DNA of 64,000 nt from Lutraria lutraria (taxonomy: Eukaryota; Mollusca; Bivalvia; Venerida; Mactridae). The stretch lies in contig OZ026842.1 of NCBI GenBank assembly GCA_964023205.1, positions 34,425,501 to 34,489,500 of the forward strand, given 5' to 3'. The translations under genes and the position numbers were made by a program. The notes under the pieces were generated by a model. It was not told the origin of the DNA. It saw only the letters and a list, made by a program, of their open reading frames with translations, and searched no databases. Numbering within the stretch: position 1 is the stretch's first letter; each line of letters begins with the position of its first letter. This document shows, piece after piece, positions 25,301 to 37,366 of the stretch.

Positions 25301-26153
25301 ATGAAGAAATTTATTCCGTTTCTCGGAAGGTAAGAAAACTATATGAAGAGTTACAAACTTACTTTACTTCAAGTAACAGTCAATTGGTATGTAGTTTGCA
25401 AGTTACGTCAAACAAGTCACTGGTTTGTTTTCCAATTTGAAAACGAAATCCTTGATTTTTATCTGTTTGTACAGTATATGCATAGTGTTATGTGTTCATT
25501 TATATAGTATTACATCAACACAATTTATTTTATACAGAAGGTAATGCTTTTTATCTTTTACAGATTGCCACGTATTATCAAGTATACATGCTTTGCATTG
25601 TACTTTTCACACATATTCATTATATATATGCATATTGTTACCATATACCGCCCATGTGGATAATTTGATATATTTGGCGATGCTATGTGAAAAGGCAATA
25701 TAATATTTGACATAATCTGACTTATTAAAGTGATTTTTATTGGTATGGGAAGAGCAAGATTTATGATACATATCTACATTTTTCTACTTGAGAAAAATAT
25801 TGAAGTAAAAAATTATCAAATCAGTAACATTTGAACGTTGTGTGAGTTTTATCTTCTTTATTGTCTTATTTCGGTCACTCACAAGTATATTGTGTTTAAT
25901 TCTACCTACTCAGTGATGTTATCTGTTACGCATATACGATAATACATTTCATAGTTGTGTAACAGATTGTTTTTACTCACATATATATAAATAAATACTT
26001 GTACTGATAGCGCCCTCACGTTAGGCTAGAAAAGAAATATCCGTATTTCGGTTTACCTGACCAACCTAATTTTGTGGCGCCGACCCCTATATATTCCTAT
26101 ACTGGTAGTAAATCTATGAGAGTGGTACCATTCGTCTTATAACGTAAATATAT

Positions 26154-26850
26154 TTGGAGAAATTGTGCATCGAAAGGATATGCTCTGAAGAAAAGAAAAT
26201 ATTTTTGGCAATCTACCTATTTTGTGGAATAATAAATGGTGTGAAAATAACAATATTTTCATTGAAAATTAGTTTGGTTTTAGAGACAATAGAAATACTC
26301 TACCGATTGCATTTTTATCCTTTATTCAATTATACAAAACATATTAGCTCAAGATAAAAAGCTTTATTGTGTATTTATAGATCACGAAAATGCTTTCGAC
26401 TCCGTTATTCATAATGCATTGTGGATCAAACATGTTCAGTCCGGAATAAGCTATAAGGCCGTCTCAATAATTAAATCTATGTACAAAAAAGTCATGTACT
26501 TTTAAAGCGTGTGTTCAAGATCATAAAAATTCCATTTTTTGAATTTTTGGCATAAATTTAGTTGTCAAAGAAGGTGAGCCTTGATCACCTTTGATGATCA
26601 TACTTTTCCTTAATGATATTTGTGATTCTATAAACTTTGATAACCTTGTTGATGATGACATCGATCTTTTATCCGTTTACATGTTACTCTCTGCAGACGA
26701 TATTGCATTATCTACTGCAAACCCGTTAAGTCTCCAGAAACAATTAGATAACATACATGCATATTCGTGTAAATAGGGACTGAAGATTAATGTCAATAAA
26801 ACCAAAATATGTATTTTTGAAAGCGTAAAACTGCTACTCATCTGAAATGG
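26154..26850 (+). pseudogene. Non-LTR retrotransposon reverse transcriptase fragment (copy A)
   Basis: Translates in pieces to a LINE reverse transcriptase: motif A region 'HENAFDSVIHNALW', motif C region 'SADDIALST' (the usual tyrosine of YADD is serine), then 'LKINVNKTKICIF'. A T run at about 26311 has one more T than copy B, which splits the frame; further stops follow. No endonuclease part is seen. The clade is uncertain. Confidence 0.8.
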
Positions 26851-27091
26851 TTTATTAACGCTAAAAGTATTGACATAGTTGATTTTGTTTATTATTTAGG
26901 AATAAATTCCGCAAAACCCGGCACAATATCACAGCCTCTCTAGCTATTATTAACCTATACTCTGTTTTCAGTCGGGTATATATACTGTATATAAAATGTT
27001 AAAAAATATCCGAGTCAAGCAAATTAATAATGAAAAATAACTCACATTCCATAGGTATTATTATATACGAGTATATACTGTATATATACAT

Positions 27092-27381
27092 AGGCCGGTT
27101 CGATTGGTTAAACGGAAGAGCTGCCGGAAGAGGCAGAGCTCTTCCGAACTGTTCGATTAGTCGCCTTCTAATATTAGAAGTTCTTCTATCTATTCCACCC
27201 GATGGTTAGAAGAGGTGGAAGAGAAATTAATCACATGATCAAACAGCATGACCGAGCTAGCAATACCGTTTGAAACTACTGTAATGACTCACAACTAAAA
27301 CAGATATTTTTCACGAATATATTCTTATCAATACAGATAAGTACTTCTAGCCTTCTAACGAGATTCCAATCGAACCGGTCT
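27092..27381. mobile_element. 290-bp terminal-inverted-repeat element with CAT target duplication (copy A)
   Basis: Ends 'aggccggttcgattgg' and 'ccaatcgaaccggtct' are inverted repeats with one mismatch, flanked by 'cat' at 27089-27091 and 27382-27384. The interior has a 'ggaagagct...agctcttcc' palindrome. The related copy at 47825-49424 is larger. Three-base site duplications occur in PIF/Harbinger and CACTA groups; which one is not shown. Confidence 0.7.
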
Positions 27382-27816
27382 CATGTTTAAAAAAAATTAG
27401 ATTAAATACTCCTGTAATTGTCGTTTTGTACTAATGGCAAAGACAGTTTTTCTTTGCATTTTCAAGAAATCTAGTAAAGACAGAAATATAGGACTTACAA
27501 CTGGAAATAAATAACTAAATGCTAAAATTCAAGAACACTCATAAACTGTACAATTCAAACTTCAGATTACTTTGTAATTGGTGTAAAACTTCTGGCTTTT
27601 GTTCGTTGCCTGTGATTTTACTGCAGCTTTATTTTTGACACCGCACAAAGATTCAAACCCACCTGAGTCTGAAGTATATACTATTGTATAATATTATGGT
27701 ATTTCGTCGACTCATTGTATAGCAGGCATGCTTGACCCCTGTAATCCAAACTAGTGACGTCCACAAGAGGGGCTTATAAGAGCGCTTCCCTTCAAGGACA
27801 TTAGAGAAATAGTCTT

Positions 27817-28340
27817 TTGTTACAGTTCGTTTATCAATCTGTCAAATTTAATATCTGTTACCATGTACAAATGTATTTACTAAATTTCGCTGGTTTCTTA
27901 AGGCACAACGAACTGGTAAAACTTAAACGTAGGGACGTTTCTATTGATAGTAAACAGGCACGTTTGACTATCACATACAAAGGATTCGGTGCTGATACTT
28001 TGACCTATCCAGTTAAAATTTAGAAACGTATTTTAAGCTTGCAAACATGACCGGTGTTTCCGAACAATTGTTATTCAGTAATGTAATCTTTGACGGGAGA
28101 TATTAAACTTTATTCTCTCAAAGAGGGTTCGCATAAGTTTTATACCAGAGCTAGAGAATTTCTTTTAGAGAACATTAACCGCCTGGATTCAATCTATGAA
28201 ATACGGACTTTGTTCGTTTAGATCAGGAGGGGCTACGACCGCCGCGTTGTCAGGGATATCAGATCATTTGTTTAAGAGACAGGGTGGTGGAAATCAGATG
28301 AAGCTAGAGACGGATAATGTACAAGAATACTTGGTTAAGA
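27817..28340 (+). pseudogene. Tyrosine recombinase remnant (DIRS/Ngaro- or Crypton-like)
   Basis: 'FAGFLRHNELVKLKRRDVS' is the typical segment around the first catalytic arginine of retrotransposon tyrosine recombinases. After a frame break, 'SFRSGGATTAALSG' is the second-arginine box. The usual histidine three residues before that arginine reads cysteine ('LCSFRSGG'). Stops and shifts between the two parts show it is dead. Copy B keeps only the tail (49605-49730). Confidence 0.7.
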
Positions 28341-30359
28341 TCAGTTTCATTCAATGTGTGAATATGATTGTCTTAGTCAAGACAATGGCTATTATGTTTG
28401 ATCACATTTTATATAATAAGACAGGTATACATTGTTGTTATAAGATTGATCGCGGCATTGTGCATTTAACAATTTTCATAATTATGTAATAAGTTTGTAT
28501 AGGGGTGGGAGGCTTTGTCACGTTTATGCAACCCGTTCTTTTCCCGTCGAACTGTAGTCTGCCATAGCCATACATACACTGTGTTTTTTGTTTATATAGA
28601 GTCATGCAATTATTATAGATGTTCAATGATTTATGTTTGGCAAATATGGTGAGCATTAAACATAAATTATTTATCATCGGATAAGCGGTTATAGATAAAC
28701 TGGTGCTACTGTGTACTGAAGTGCACAGACCGTGAAATACACGATCAATTACCGCAGTATTATAATTATAATTTGTCATTCGAGGTATTGGCAGGCTACA
28801 TGATAGTCGACGATTTCACTCCAAACCAACCCTTTATTTGGACGTTTTCTTACTCTGTTTCTTTGTTTCTCATTTCAATAACAAAAAGCTGTAGTGGTCG
28901 AAGGATGGAAAATGTGGTATATTTGCGTGTGTGTTAGGCGACTTGGACATTTATGCCAGACCTATATTCTGGAATTATTCTATCGATTTTGTTAAAAGTG
29001 ACATTTAAATCCACATCATAAAGTATGAGGTTTTTTTTTTGTCTTCCATGCAAGTCATTTAAATAGTGTGTTTGTGTGTATGTTGTATACTAAATAAATT
29101 TAATAAAACGAAGAGTAGTCTACCACAGCCATACCTACATTATGTTTTCTCGTTTATACACAGGCAATTCTTGTAGATGATAAATAATGTATATTCAGAG
29201 GATATGGTGAGCATAAAACATAAATAATTCCTACGTAAATACATACATGTAAATATATTGAAACATATCATAAAAGGCTGTACACCGTAATTATGAATAA
29301 ACCGTAAACTGTAGTCGCCTTATATATATTCCCCAAAAGATAAACAAAATCCACAATATACGTAACAACTTCCAAGTTATTCAACAAAAATTAAAACTGT
29401 GAAGACTTAGTTCATAAACAGACTTAGGCATTTCCTGACAGTCACAATTCTTATGATATCAGAACGTAGATAAAATAGGTTTGGCAACAATTCTATCAAC
29501 AAAAACATTCTGAATTAAAATGTAATTGAAACGTGCAGTCAATTTTGTGTTGAAATAACGATTCATGTATATACCATTGTAAAGGTATTGAATAGAGCTA
29601 TCCAGACGAATCATTATTGGTGAAATCATGCGTACTGGTTTAGTGCTACGAGGGCCTCGTATAGTATAGTAGAATACCCATTACACATCGAACATACAAC
29701 TCATAATTTCACAGGTTCTGATGAGGAGATAACACTGGTACTTGTTGCTCTTCGGGTATTTACTGGTCGTTTAGTAATACATTACAGACGACTTGCCGCT
29801 TTATGTAATCTTCATTTTTTTCAGGTTGATCATGATCAAATGCAACTATTTTCATCTGTATCCATTATAGATCTTGTCCATTATCATCGAAATCTAAGTT
29901 TTAAAGTCCAACAATCAGAGCTGCTCAATTCGTTCACAATGTAAAGACGCAGAGTCTGTCTTGATATTCTTATTGTAGCGGCCCTATGACTGTTCTATGA
30001 ATTGTGTTGCAATGAGTTAAATTTCTGTGTTTTCATTGCCTGGTATAACACAGTCACAAAGTAGCGGTTTTGATTTTGACCACAATTGTCAACTATGACT
30101 TCATTGATTCCTTTTATTTCTGGATTTTCTGATATTTCTGAAAACAGGTACCAATTTCATTCGCCCGATGTTCTGACAGTCCTTCATGTCAAATGAAATA
30201 ATAATAATCTTTTGAACCCATGTCATTAATGCTCAAGTTAAACGAACACTATTTCATACTGTAATATAAGACTCATCACTGTAAGGGGTTAGCAAAATCC
30301 GTTGAAGATCGAAACAGCCAACAGCTAACGTTTTGTCTTCGTGACAGGCCACCTTATCT
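28341..30359. other. Non-coding remainder of copy A and flank
   Basis: No gene is seen. It holds the imperfect internal duplication noted for copy A and AT-rich DNA. From about 30079 the sequence is no longer shared with copy B. Confidence 0.5.
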
Positions 30360-31125
30360 TCCACCTTCATTTCCCTTGCCCAAGTTAGCATTCTAAATGT
30401 TTATCTATTATTGCAGCCACATGTTCCTTTTCTTCCACCGAGGCATACTCATAACGGGCAAACAGGTCACATCTGTCCTTGGTCGGAGTATGGAAACCTA
30501 GATTGAAGTCAATGTCGAATATGCGTCTATATGTGACTGGGCTGTCGCTATACTTAAGTACAATATTCAATGTATAAACTGTACATTCTCGGAACATTTA
30601 AACCTGTATATGTCCTACTATAATGCGACTCTATCATTGGGATTGATTTGATACTTGGCCGGATTGATCAACAGATTTATTACTCGCCTTTTTTGCTCTG
30701 TTAGTGTGAGAGTGGCGATTTCACTGTCCCTATTTTCATTAGTTTTGCCAATTTGTTACTTAAGAATGTTTTAAGGTTATTATCACTGCAATCACTATCA
30801 GAGCCATCAATGAGATCCAGAGAAATATTACTTTCATTCATGAGTCCATATAGAATTATACTGTCACGGAACGAGTAATTCAATCTAAGCTCATTAACAG
30901 TGACATTCACGGTGTTGTCATTTGCAGCATGACACACAAAAGGGGTTGAATTCTCATATAGTTTTCTATCACTTTCGTAATCTGAAAATCGATCCGAAGA
31001 AAATACCTCCGGCTCACTTCCGTCACTTTATTCCTCATAGTCAAAAATACTGCAGTCACTTAAACCAATTGGGGCCCATTTTTGGAAGGGTTGTTGCCGC
31101 TAAATGGCTTAAACTTAGAGTCTGA
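30360..31125 (-). pseudogene. Degraded gene fragment, possibly transposon-derived
   Basis: Minus-strand pieces appear to belong together: an acidic stretch with an internal stop (about 31030-30940), an acidic Ser/Asp segment (30937-30701, 'DLIDGSDSDCSDN'), then 30597-30385 with 'YRRIFDIDFNLGFHTPTKDRC'. The FH-x-P-x-K-D-x-C pattern is common in uncharacterised transposon-associated proteins of invertebrates, from memory. No catalytic domain is visible and the family is not established. Confidence 0.35.
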
Positions 31126-32794
31126 AGTATTGTAGGTCAGGATTGCTTTCCCGTCACCGCAAAACGAATTCCGGCTATGAGGGTCAAACTTTTAATTTTT
31201 AGACGGCTATTGTGTGGCAGCCTATTGTTTGGAACCAAACTTGGTCGATGACATTGAGCGCATCCTACAATGAAGTTAAGGGTGACCTCTGTGATATTTC
31301 TTACCAATGTTCGACTGTAGTTGGCTTTTAGCACATGTTTATATGATGACACGTGTGAAGGCAATTCAGATATCAAAAGGTATGTAATAAATGTGTACAT
31401 CTGCTGGCACATATTCATATTCATATACATGTCCTTCACATAGGATTTTGTCCAAATCACGCGTTGTCCAATTTCTCAGAGCCTTGTATTTTCAATAGAT
31501 CATGACAGCAAGATTGTTGCAGGTACACTGTTTCCCCGTCCCACGACACTCGGGGTTCTCTTAATAGGACGAAGTCTGCACATCCATAATATGAAATTGT
31601 ATAGTAAGTTTGTTATAAAGTAATTGGATTTAGTGATAAGCATTTTATTTACATGTATTTTTACTAATATATTTTTATCCATTATTATAATATATATATA
31701 TATATATATATAAATATAAAATCTTATTAATTGTAGTAGAAAAAGCTATTATTAGAAAAGTATTTAATGCATAGTTTAATTACTGAATCAACATCCAAGT
31801 TATAAATAACCACTTAATATCATTTCAAGAATAAATACTTACGCTTGTATTTCCTGCGATACAGCTGTTTCTTGAACCATTATCCTTCAAATACTTGGTA
31901 ATGTTGATAATATACATACATCTGGAAAGCTAGATCTGATTCTTATGCGAATTACAATTTGGAAATGATATAATTTCTTTTGAAGTCGTTATTCTTACAT
32001 CGTTGGTATATTGTTGATTGTATGTTTGATAAGCATTTATGTGTCAGAATCTCAAGTAGATTATAATGCCCTTATAGAGTGCAGCACATGACAGGTACCA
32101 TGTAGATACAACATAAGATATTATACAAAACAATGTCACAAGTGGCATCTGTTCTTTTTAGAAGGCATAACACATGGCCAGGGCATTAAAGATAAAAAGA
32201 TAAAGAAACAATTCAATAATTATAGATGTTGTTTGCAGAATATTTCTTTATCTATATTTTAAGATCAAGTGCTCTGATTAGAATCCTGATTTGTCAGTCA
32301 CGTGCGTAACAAAATATATTCGGGTAATTAATTTCTGAACGATATCTAATATCTTATAACAAACACAATCTGTTTTTTACCATAGATAATTGTCTTCTAA
32401 AATACTTAAATGTTTGTCATAGACTAAGAAATTTCATTTCAATTTCAAATACGTTAAAATACTTGACATAATTCCGTAATTTTCATTTGGACTTTAGTAA
32501 TCCATAAGAGTCATTAATCTCTTATGCGTACACATGTTCAATATAGGCTGCAATATTGCTTGTATTCAGTACAAACATCAGTGCAAAGCTTGACCAACTC
32601 AACTTAAACCAGTTTTGCCCCAAAGAAATTGCTTGTAGTGAGGTAGACTAGTTTCCTACTTATCTATAATTATGCAATAATCAATTAGAGTATGTCCACA
32701 CTTCTTTTGTAACAGAAGTTGTATTTCAATATGTTATTTAAGAATATGTAATAAGTTGGGCCACTTTTGCCCCCAGCTCTCGATATGTGTTTTC
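31126..32794. other. Non-coding region left of gene 5
   Basis: I recognise no gene; short reading frames here have no known motif. A (TA)n microsatellite lies at about 31686-31713. The last few hundred bases lead into the upstream region of gene 5. Confidence 0.5.
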
Positions 32795-32832
32795 TTATGT
32801 ATGAACACGTTTGTGCACCATATATTTAAATG
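32795..32832 (+). promoter_or_regulatory. Conserved upstream block, gene 5
   Basis: 'ttatgtatgaacacgtttgtg' then a TATA-like 'atatttaaat', ending 183 bp before the start codon. It is somewhat more diverged than in genes 4 and 6-8. Confidence 0.45.
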
Positions 32833-33014
32833 CATGTGAAACCTACCTTTTTAATTTCAATGCACCCTGACCTAAGTAATATGTTTTATCGGTCAAATCA
32901 ATGTACTAGGTATACTTGCTCGAAACTAACGTCACAGTTAGTGAATAATATAATGCAGATTATTTTTACTCCCAAAATACTGATTCAGTTTTATATAGTT
33001 TATGAACTCGCATG

Positions 33015-34874
33015 ATGGCCGACATAACGATTAGACAGGCAACATCTGAAGACAAAGATGACGTCATGAAAATCCACGAAAATGTTTATGACGGGTCTGA
33101 TTATCTACCAGATTATTACGATGAATTCATGGCTTGTCAAAACACAACATCGTACGTGGCTGTCATGGAAGGCAGAATCGTAAGTTTCCTTTTAATAATG
33201 AATTATACAAGAACAATTAAAAACGTGGCGCAAGTGTCCATTACTAATCTGTAATAAAATAAATAAATATTAACAGCGGTTTAGTTTGAGAATATTTATA
33301 TTATGGTCAAGACTGGTGAAGCACAAGTTGTTTTTTGATATTCGGTTGTGACAAGTGACGTACCTTTATCAATAGGAATACCTTGATTTGAGGTTTGAAT
33401 TGGTAATAGTCCGCAACGATTTCGTGCCCTGTCACACTTTATAGGGATCTTTTCGATTAAAGCTCCACAAAATATGTAAACGTTTCTGTATACAGTTCCC
33501 CGGAGTGTTCTATTAACCGAATATAACTCCCGCACTCAATAAGAAGCTGTATTCGAAGTAGTTGTTGCCTTTCCTCGGATAGAGATCCCCAGTTATCTTA
33601 TGCAAGATTAAAGTAATAATTATTTGTTTTGATTAATGATGATAAATTCCATGTTTCTACAAACAATGCATTAACCATGTATTATTTGTAGTTATATGAT
33701 TGTCCGTCCGTCTTTCTGTCTGTCATGTACAGGCCCATATGATATCATATTTATTACTTAGTTGTTTCAGTTCTTTGGTCATTATGAGGTTACCATTTGT
33801 GTTCTTGGGATAACATGTGTATCTTAGGTTATCGTTGACAAAAAAAGACAAAAACAAAATCTAAAAAAAAACAGCATTGTGAGAACGACTGTCTGTTTAT
33901 TAGTATGTCTGTCTGTCTTTCTATTGTCCGTCCTGACTTTATGTTAAGGACATATCTGACAGTTTCCAGGCATTTTCTTTCGCTTAAAATGTTTATATTA
34001 TCATATGCCTTAATCATGCAAAGTTTAAAAAAATCTGTCTGAATGTTTTCCTTTTGCCTGTATGTTTAATAGTAAAATTGTGGAATCCAAATTGCAATAT
34101 ATGCATTTTCAAACCCATTAGAATCATTGACTACACGAATAGAAGATTCCTGAACTATTACGTCGTCTTAATGCTGATAGTTTGTTAACCCGAAATGCAA
34201 CCAAAATGAAGATGCGATTCACAAGTGTGCTTCATGTGGATGGTGTAAAAACTGTTCTATACAATCCGAGCCAGGAGTGGTAGTCCTTACATGGAAAGTT
34301 TGTTTACAATATCCACCATCGTTACACATACAATTCATGGTTGTTTTGTTCGAATTTGACACTACCAGAAGATTAGCGATGTTTCTTTATCATGCTTTTA
34401 AAGTCAAAGTAAATTTAATGATTCCTTCCCAAAAGTTGTGTAATATGATGCATTTATTTATCAATGTAAGTTGTTGACATGTATGTGCACAGGCCATCGG
34501 TCAAGAAATGCAAATAATCTTTCATTTTCATTAATATATTATTGTATTCCATGACTTTTGTTTCCTTTTTATGTTTTATTGCGCGCTATATGACAATTTA
34601 ATGCGCCATGAAACAACACTAAATAAATGCAAATAAAATACTATACAGTAATTACTACATTTTATATACTAAAAGTATAATTAAAGTCTGTTTGATATCA
34701 GAATACATGTTTATGTTAATCACGTTTTTGTACCCCTGACGTTACGTTTTATGTTGCTGCTACGTACCTTCATTGAGCATGTATGGATTTGGTCTAAACT
34801 GTTTTCATTGACGATCAAATTACAGGTTGGATTCACAAGTATGTTCCTTGTTGATGATGGTAAAACGGTTATAT
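33015..34874 (+). pseudogene. Gene 5: truncated NAT16-like acetyltransferase gene
   Basis: Exon 1 (33015-33179, second ATG at 33012) is intact, keeps its GTAAGT donor and differs from gene 3 exon 1 at a single base. Intron 1 contains a fossil exon 2 (34215-34409). The true exon 2 starts normally at 34826 after a good acceptor, but only about 49 bp remain. At about 34871-34874 the sequence changes directly into the upstream region of gene 6, so the rest of exon 2 and all of exon 3 are gone. Alone it cannot make the enzyme. Exon 1 could still act as an alternative first exon spliced to exon 2 of gene 6 (36111), since the phases match; that is conjecture. Confidence 0.82.
34215..34409 (+). pseudogene. 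Fossil second copy of exon 2 in intron 1 of gene 5
   Basis: The best preserved of the six relics. 'cgattcacaagtgtgcttc' matches the start of exon 2, 'cgagccaggagtggtagtcc' the RASRVSP region, 'tttgtttacaatatccacca' the VYKTLH region, and 'aaagtcaaag' plus 'taaat' the 3' end. Translation gives 'RFTSVLHVDGVKTV', then a stop and a shift. Length is 195 bp against 222. Confidence 0.8.
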
Positions 34875-34885
34875 TATACAATGTT

Positions 34886-34927
34886 ATTATGTATGAACAC
34901 GTTGATGTGTCCAATGTTTAGATAAAA
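34886..34927 (+). promoter_or_regulatory. Conserved upstream block, gene 6
   Basis: 'tgtatgaacacgttgatgtg' and TATA-like 'tttagata', ending 177 bp before the start codon. The block starts only about 12 bp after the truncated exon 2 of gene 5. Confidence 0.5.
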
Positions 34928-35103
34928 CTACCCGAGAAGCCTACGTTTTTATTTCAGCACACTCTGACCTAAATTACGGACCGTTATCGCTCAATTCAAT
35001 GTATACCAGCGCGATATGAACGACACATTTAGAGCATTATAGACAGTATACTGTTTACGACCAAAATACTGATTCAGTTTTATATAGTTTATGAAATCGC
35101 ATG

Positions 35104-37366
35104 ATGGCCGACATAACGATTAGACAGGCAACATCTGATGACAAAGATGACGTCATGAAAATCCAAGAAAACGTTTACGGCGGGGCGGATTATCTACCAG
35201 AGTATTACGATGATTTCATGGCTTGTCAAAACACAACATCGTACGTGGCTGTCATGGAAGGAAAAATCGTAAGTTTACTTTTGATAATGAATTATACATG
35301 AACAGTTAAAATGTTGACATGTTACATGTGTGCAAACAAACATTACTGATCTGTATTGAAATAAATTGAATAATTTACATAGCGGTTTAATTGGGAATAT
35401 GAACCTGGTAAAGCACAAGTTGTTTTTAATAGTGTTGATAATCAAGTAACGAAGTGACATACCTTAATCATTAGGAATACATTAATTTGATAATTGAATT
35501 GGGAATATTCCGCAATGATTTCGTACGCACCGTCTATCGGAGGTACGTGATTCGCTGCTACCGGACTTGTATAGCTGTTTTCATTTTATTAATCTTTAGA
35601 CACACTATTACGCTTAAACTAGGTCGATATAAAATAATTGGCCATACACATCCATAATACTTCACTTTTCTTACGTCTGACGTTAGGGATGTTATACCGT
35701 AATGTGTGTTTCTTTTATCATGATTTCATATATTACATTATTCTGTTAACATCAGAGTGTCAATCTAGAAGTCTAAGTGTTTGTAGAGCAGTTTCTTGAT
35801 CTGAAACTCATACGAAATGAAGGCACGAAGTATGATTCTAGTGGATGGCAGAATAAGTGTTATATAGTCAGCCTGAGCCCTAACGTGAAGACTGGAGAAG
35901 GTGTTTTTAAATACCTTTAGATTTACAATGTATGGTTGTTTCTTGGAGTTGACGTCAATTTAATGAAAACATAAATAAAGACTGATATTACAACGTATGA
36001 AGTCTGTATGTTAGCAAAATTCATGTAATGCACCATTACCTTTCTGATGTGCCTTCTCTGATCCTGTGTGCGTTTATTTTTTTTGACTGACGGTGACAAT
36101 CTAATTACAGGTTGGATTCACAAGTATGTTCCTTGTTGATGATGGTAAAACGGTAATATCACGAGCCAGCAGAGTTAGTCCAAGCGTGGAAGGAAAAGGA
36201 GTTTATAAAACTCTCCATAATTATACGTTAAAAGTATCGTCAGCAGAACATGTTGCCTTTTCCGTCAATAATCTGAACAATTCCGTTAAAAAGCCGTCAT
36301 TTCAACAGGAGTATACATTCATTGGTTCAAAGGTAATTTGCACATCGGTTCTTTTAATCGTTTTTGCTTACACCATAAAGACGTTCACCATCAATTTTCA
36401 ATTACCATAATGTGCTGGAACAAAGCGGACCACCAGTCTGTAAAGGGATGTTACAATCATTATTTTGACTTAAGATACGACAAATAAGGGAATTTACCCT
36501 TCATTTGACCTCTTATAGGGATAGAAAGTTGGTGGCGATGTAGGGAACTCGAAGGTCTCACTAATTAGTCAATGCTATTTATACACGTTTGAAACCCAAC
36601 AAGATAGAAGCTATAATTGTACATGTACTTCTGATGAAATGTTGATAGCTGCCGACACGCATTCTGTGTCAACTTGTGGTTGTAGGCTGTTAAAATGACA
36701 TGCTTTGTCTATTGAATGTATACTGCACATGTCGTATTTTTACAATGCGCCAACTAATGTCTTTTTCTTGCAAAACGTAAACAACTTTATATTAATCTCT
36801 TTTAGCCGTTTTCGGCATACCAATTGAGCAAAGATAATACTTCGTGGCAGTCAATGGACGTCAGTGAGCTCCATTCTCCACGTGACGAGGAATTGACTGC
36901 TTACTTCGATTCTGAAACAGTTAGGCCTTATCTATTTCCAATGGACCGATTGATTGTTGATTGGGTACCATTTCGATTATTGAAGAGCAACATTTCATTG
37001 GTGAAGAGAAATCATCGTACTCGATTTTACTCTGATGTAATGGAAGGCAACGATGGTAAGGTCCATGGTTTACTTAGCATTTCCACGACAAGACGTGTTC
37101 AAACCCCTCCTTATATTTGTGATTTGAACATATATGGTACTGATACTGCTTCATTACTCCAACATATTTCTATGCACGTTAGGAGTATGATGGAGTTGTC
37201 AGAAGGATGTAGAAGCACTAAATTAATCGTGGTAGCTGAACAAAATCTCGACAATGAAGCTTTAGAAAAAGTTATGGCTGAAGTTGGTCTATCGAAAAGT
37301 ATAATGACTGATTCAAACGGCCTGTTGTATACACATGTGGTAGTGTTCGAAAAAAAGTTAAATTGA
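35104..37366 (+). CDS. Gene 6: histidine N-acetyltransferase/NAT16-like GNAT acetyltransferase (3 exons)
   Basis: Exons are 35104-35268, 36111-36332 and 36806-37366, giving 315 residues; a second ATG lies at 35101. Acceptors are strong ('ctaattacag', 'tctcttttag') and all junctions are phase 0. Exon 2 has SMFLVDDGKTVISRASRVSP and EGKGVYKTL, the acetyl-CoA loop; exon 3 has DRLIVDWVPFRLL and LNIYGTD. It ends KKLN. Closest in the window to gene 8 (both have 'AYFDSETVRPYLF' in exon 3). Downstream is the second copy of the block after gene 4, with its proximal part tandemly doubled and then split by the BEL element. A fossil exon 2 lies in intron 1. No feature argues against activity; substrate unknown. 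Confidence 0.88.
35821..35960 (+). pseudogene. Fossil second copy of exon 2 in intron 1 of gene 6
   Basis: 'agtatgattctagtggatgg' matches the SMFLVDDG region; 'tagtcagcctgagccctaac' and 'actggagaaggtgttttta' follow exon 2 through the EGKGVYK region. Stop codons interrupt it. It is closely similar to the relics in genes 7 and 8. Confidence 0.65.

Larger units (their letters stand above)
25810..30078 (+). repeat. Segmental duplication, copy A
   Basis: About 4.3 kb downstream of gene 4 that recurs at 46539-52979 with high identity over long stretches. It includes a broken LINE reverse transcriptase, a 290-bp transposon and tyrosine recombinase remains. 28560-28690 and 29115-29215 are also related to each other (shared 'agccatac', 'agcataaaacataaat'). 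Copy A keeps the undisrupted site ('gaagtaaaaaattatcaaat') into which the BEL element of copy B inserted. Copy A keeps about 660 bp (27566-28226) that copy B lacks. The last shared sequence is near 'tagcggttttgatttt'. Confidence 0.85.

Noticed and set aside
31137..31460. 107-codon minus-strand frame
   Set aside because: No recognisable domain; may be an extension of the neighbouring relic, but I could not connect them.
31686..31713. (TA)n run as a promoter
   Set aside because: Simple microsatellite with no gene downstream.
34277..34477. 66-codon frame as an independent gene
   Set aside because: It overlaps the end of the fossil exon 2 and reads into intron; it is part of the relic.
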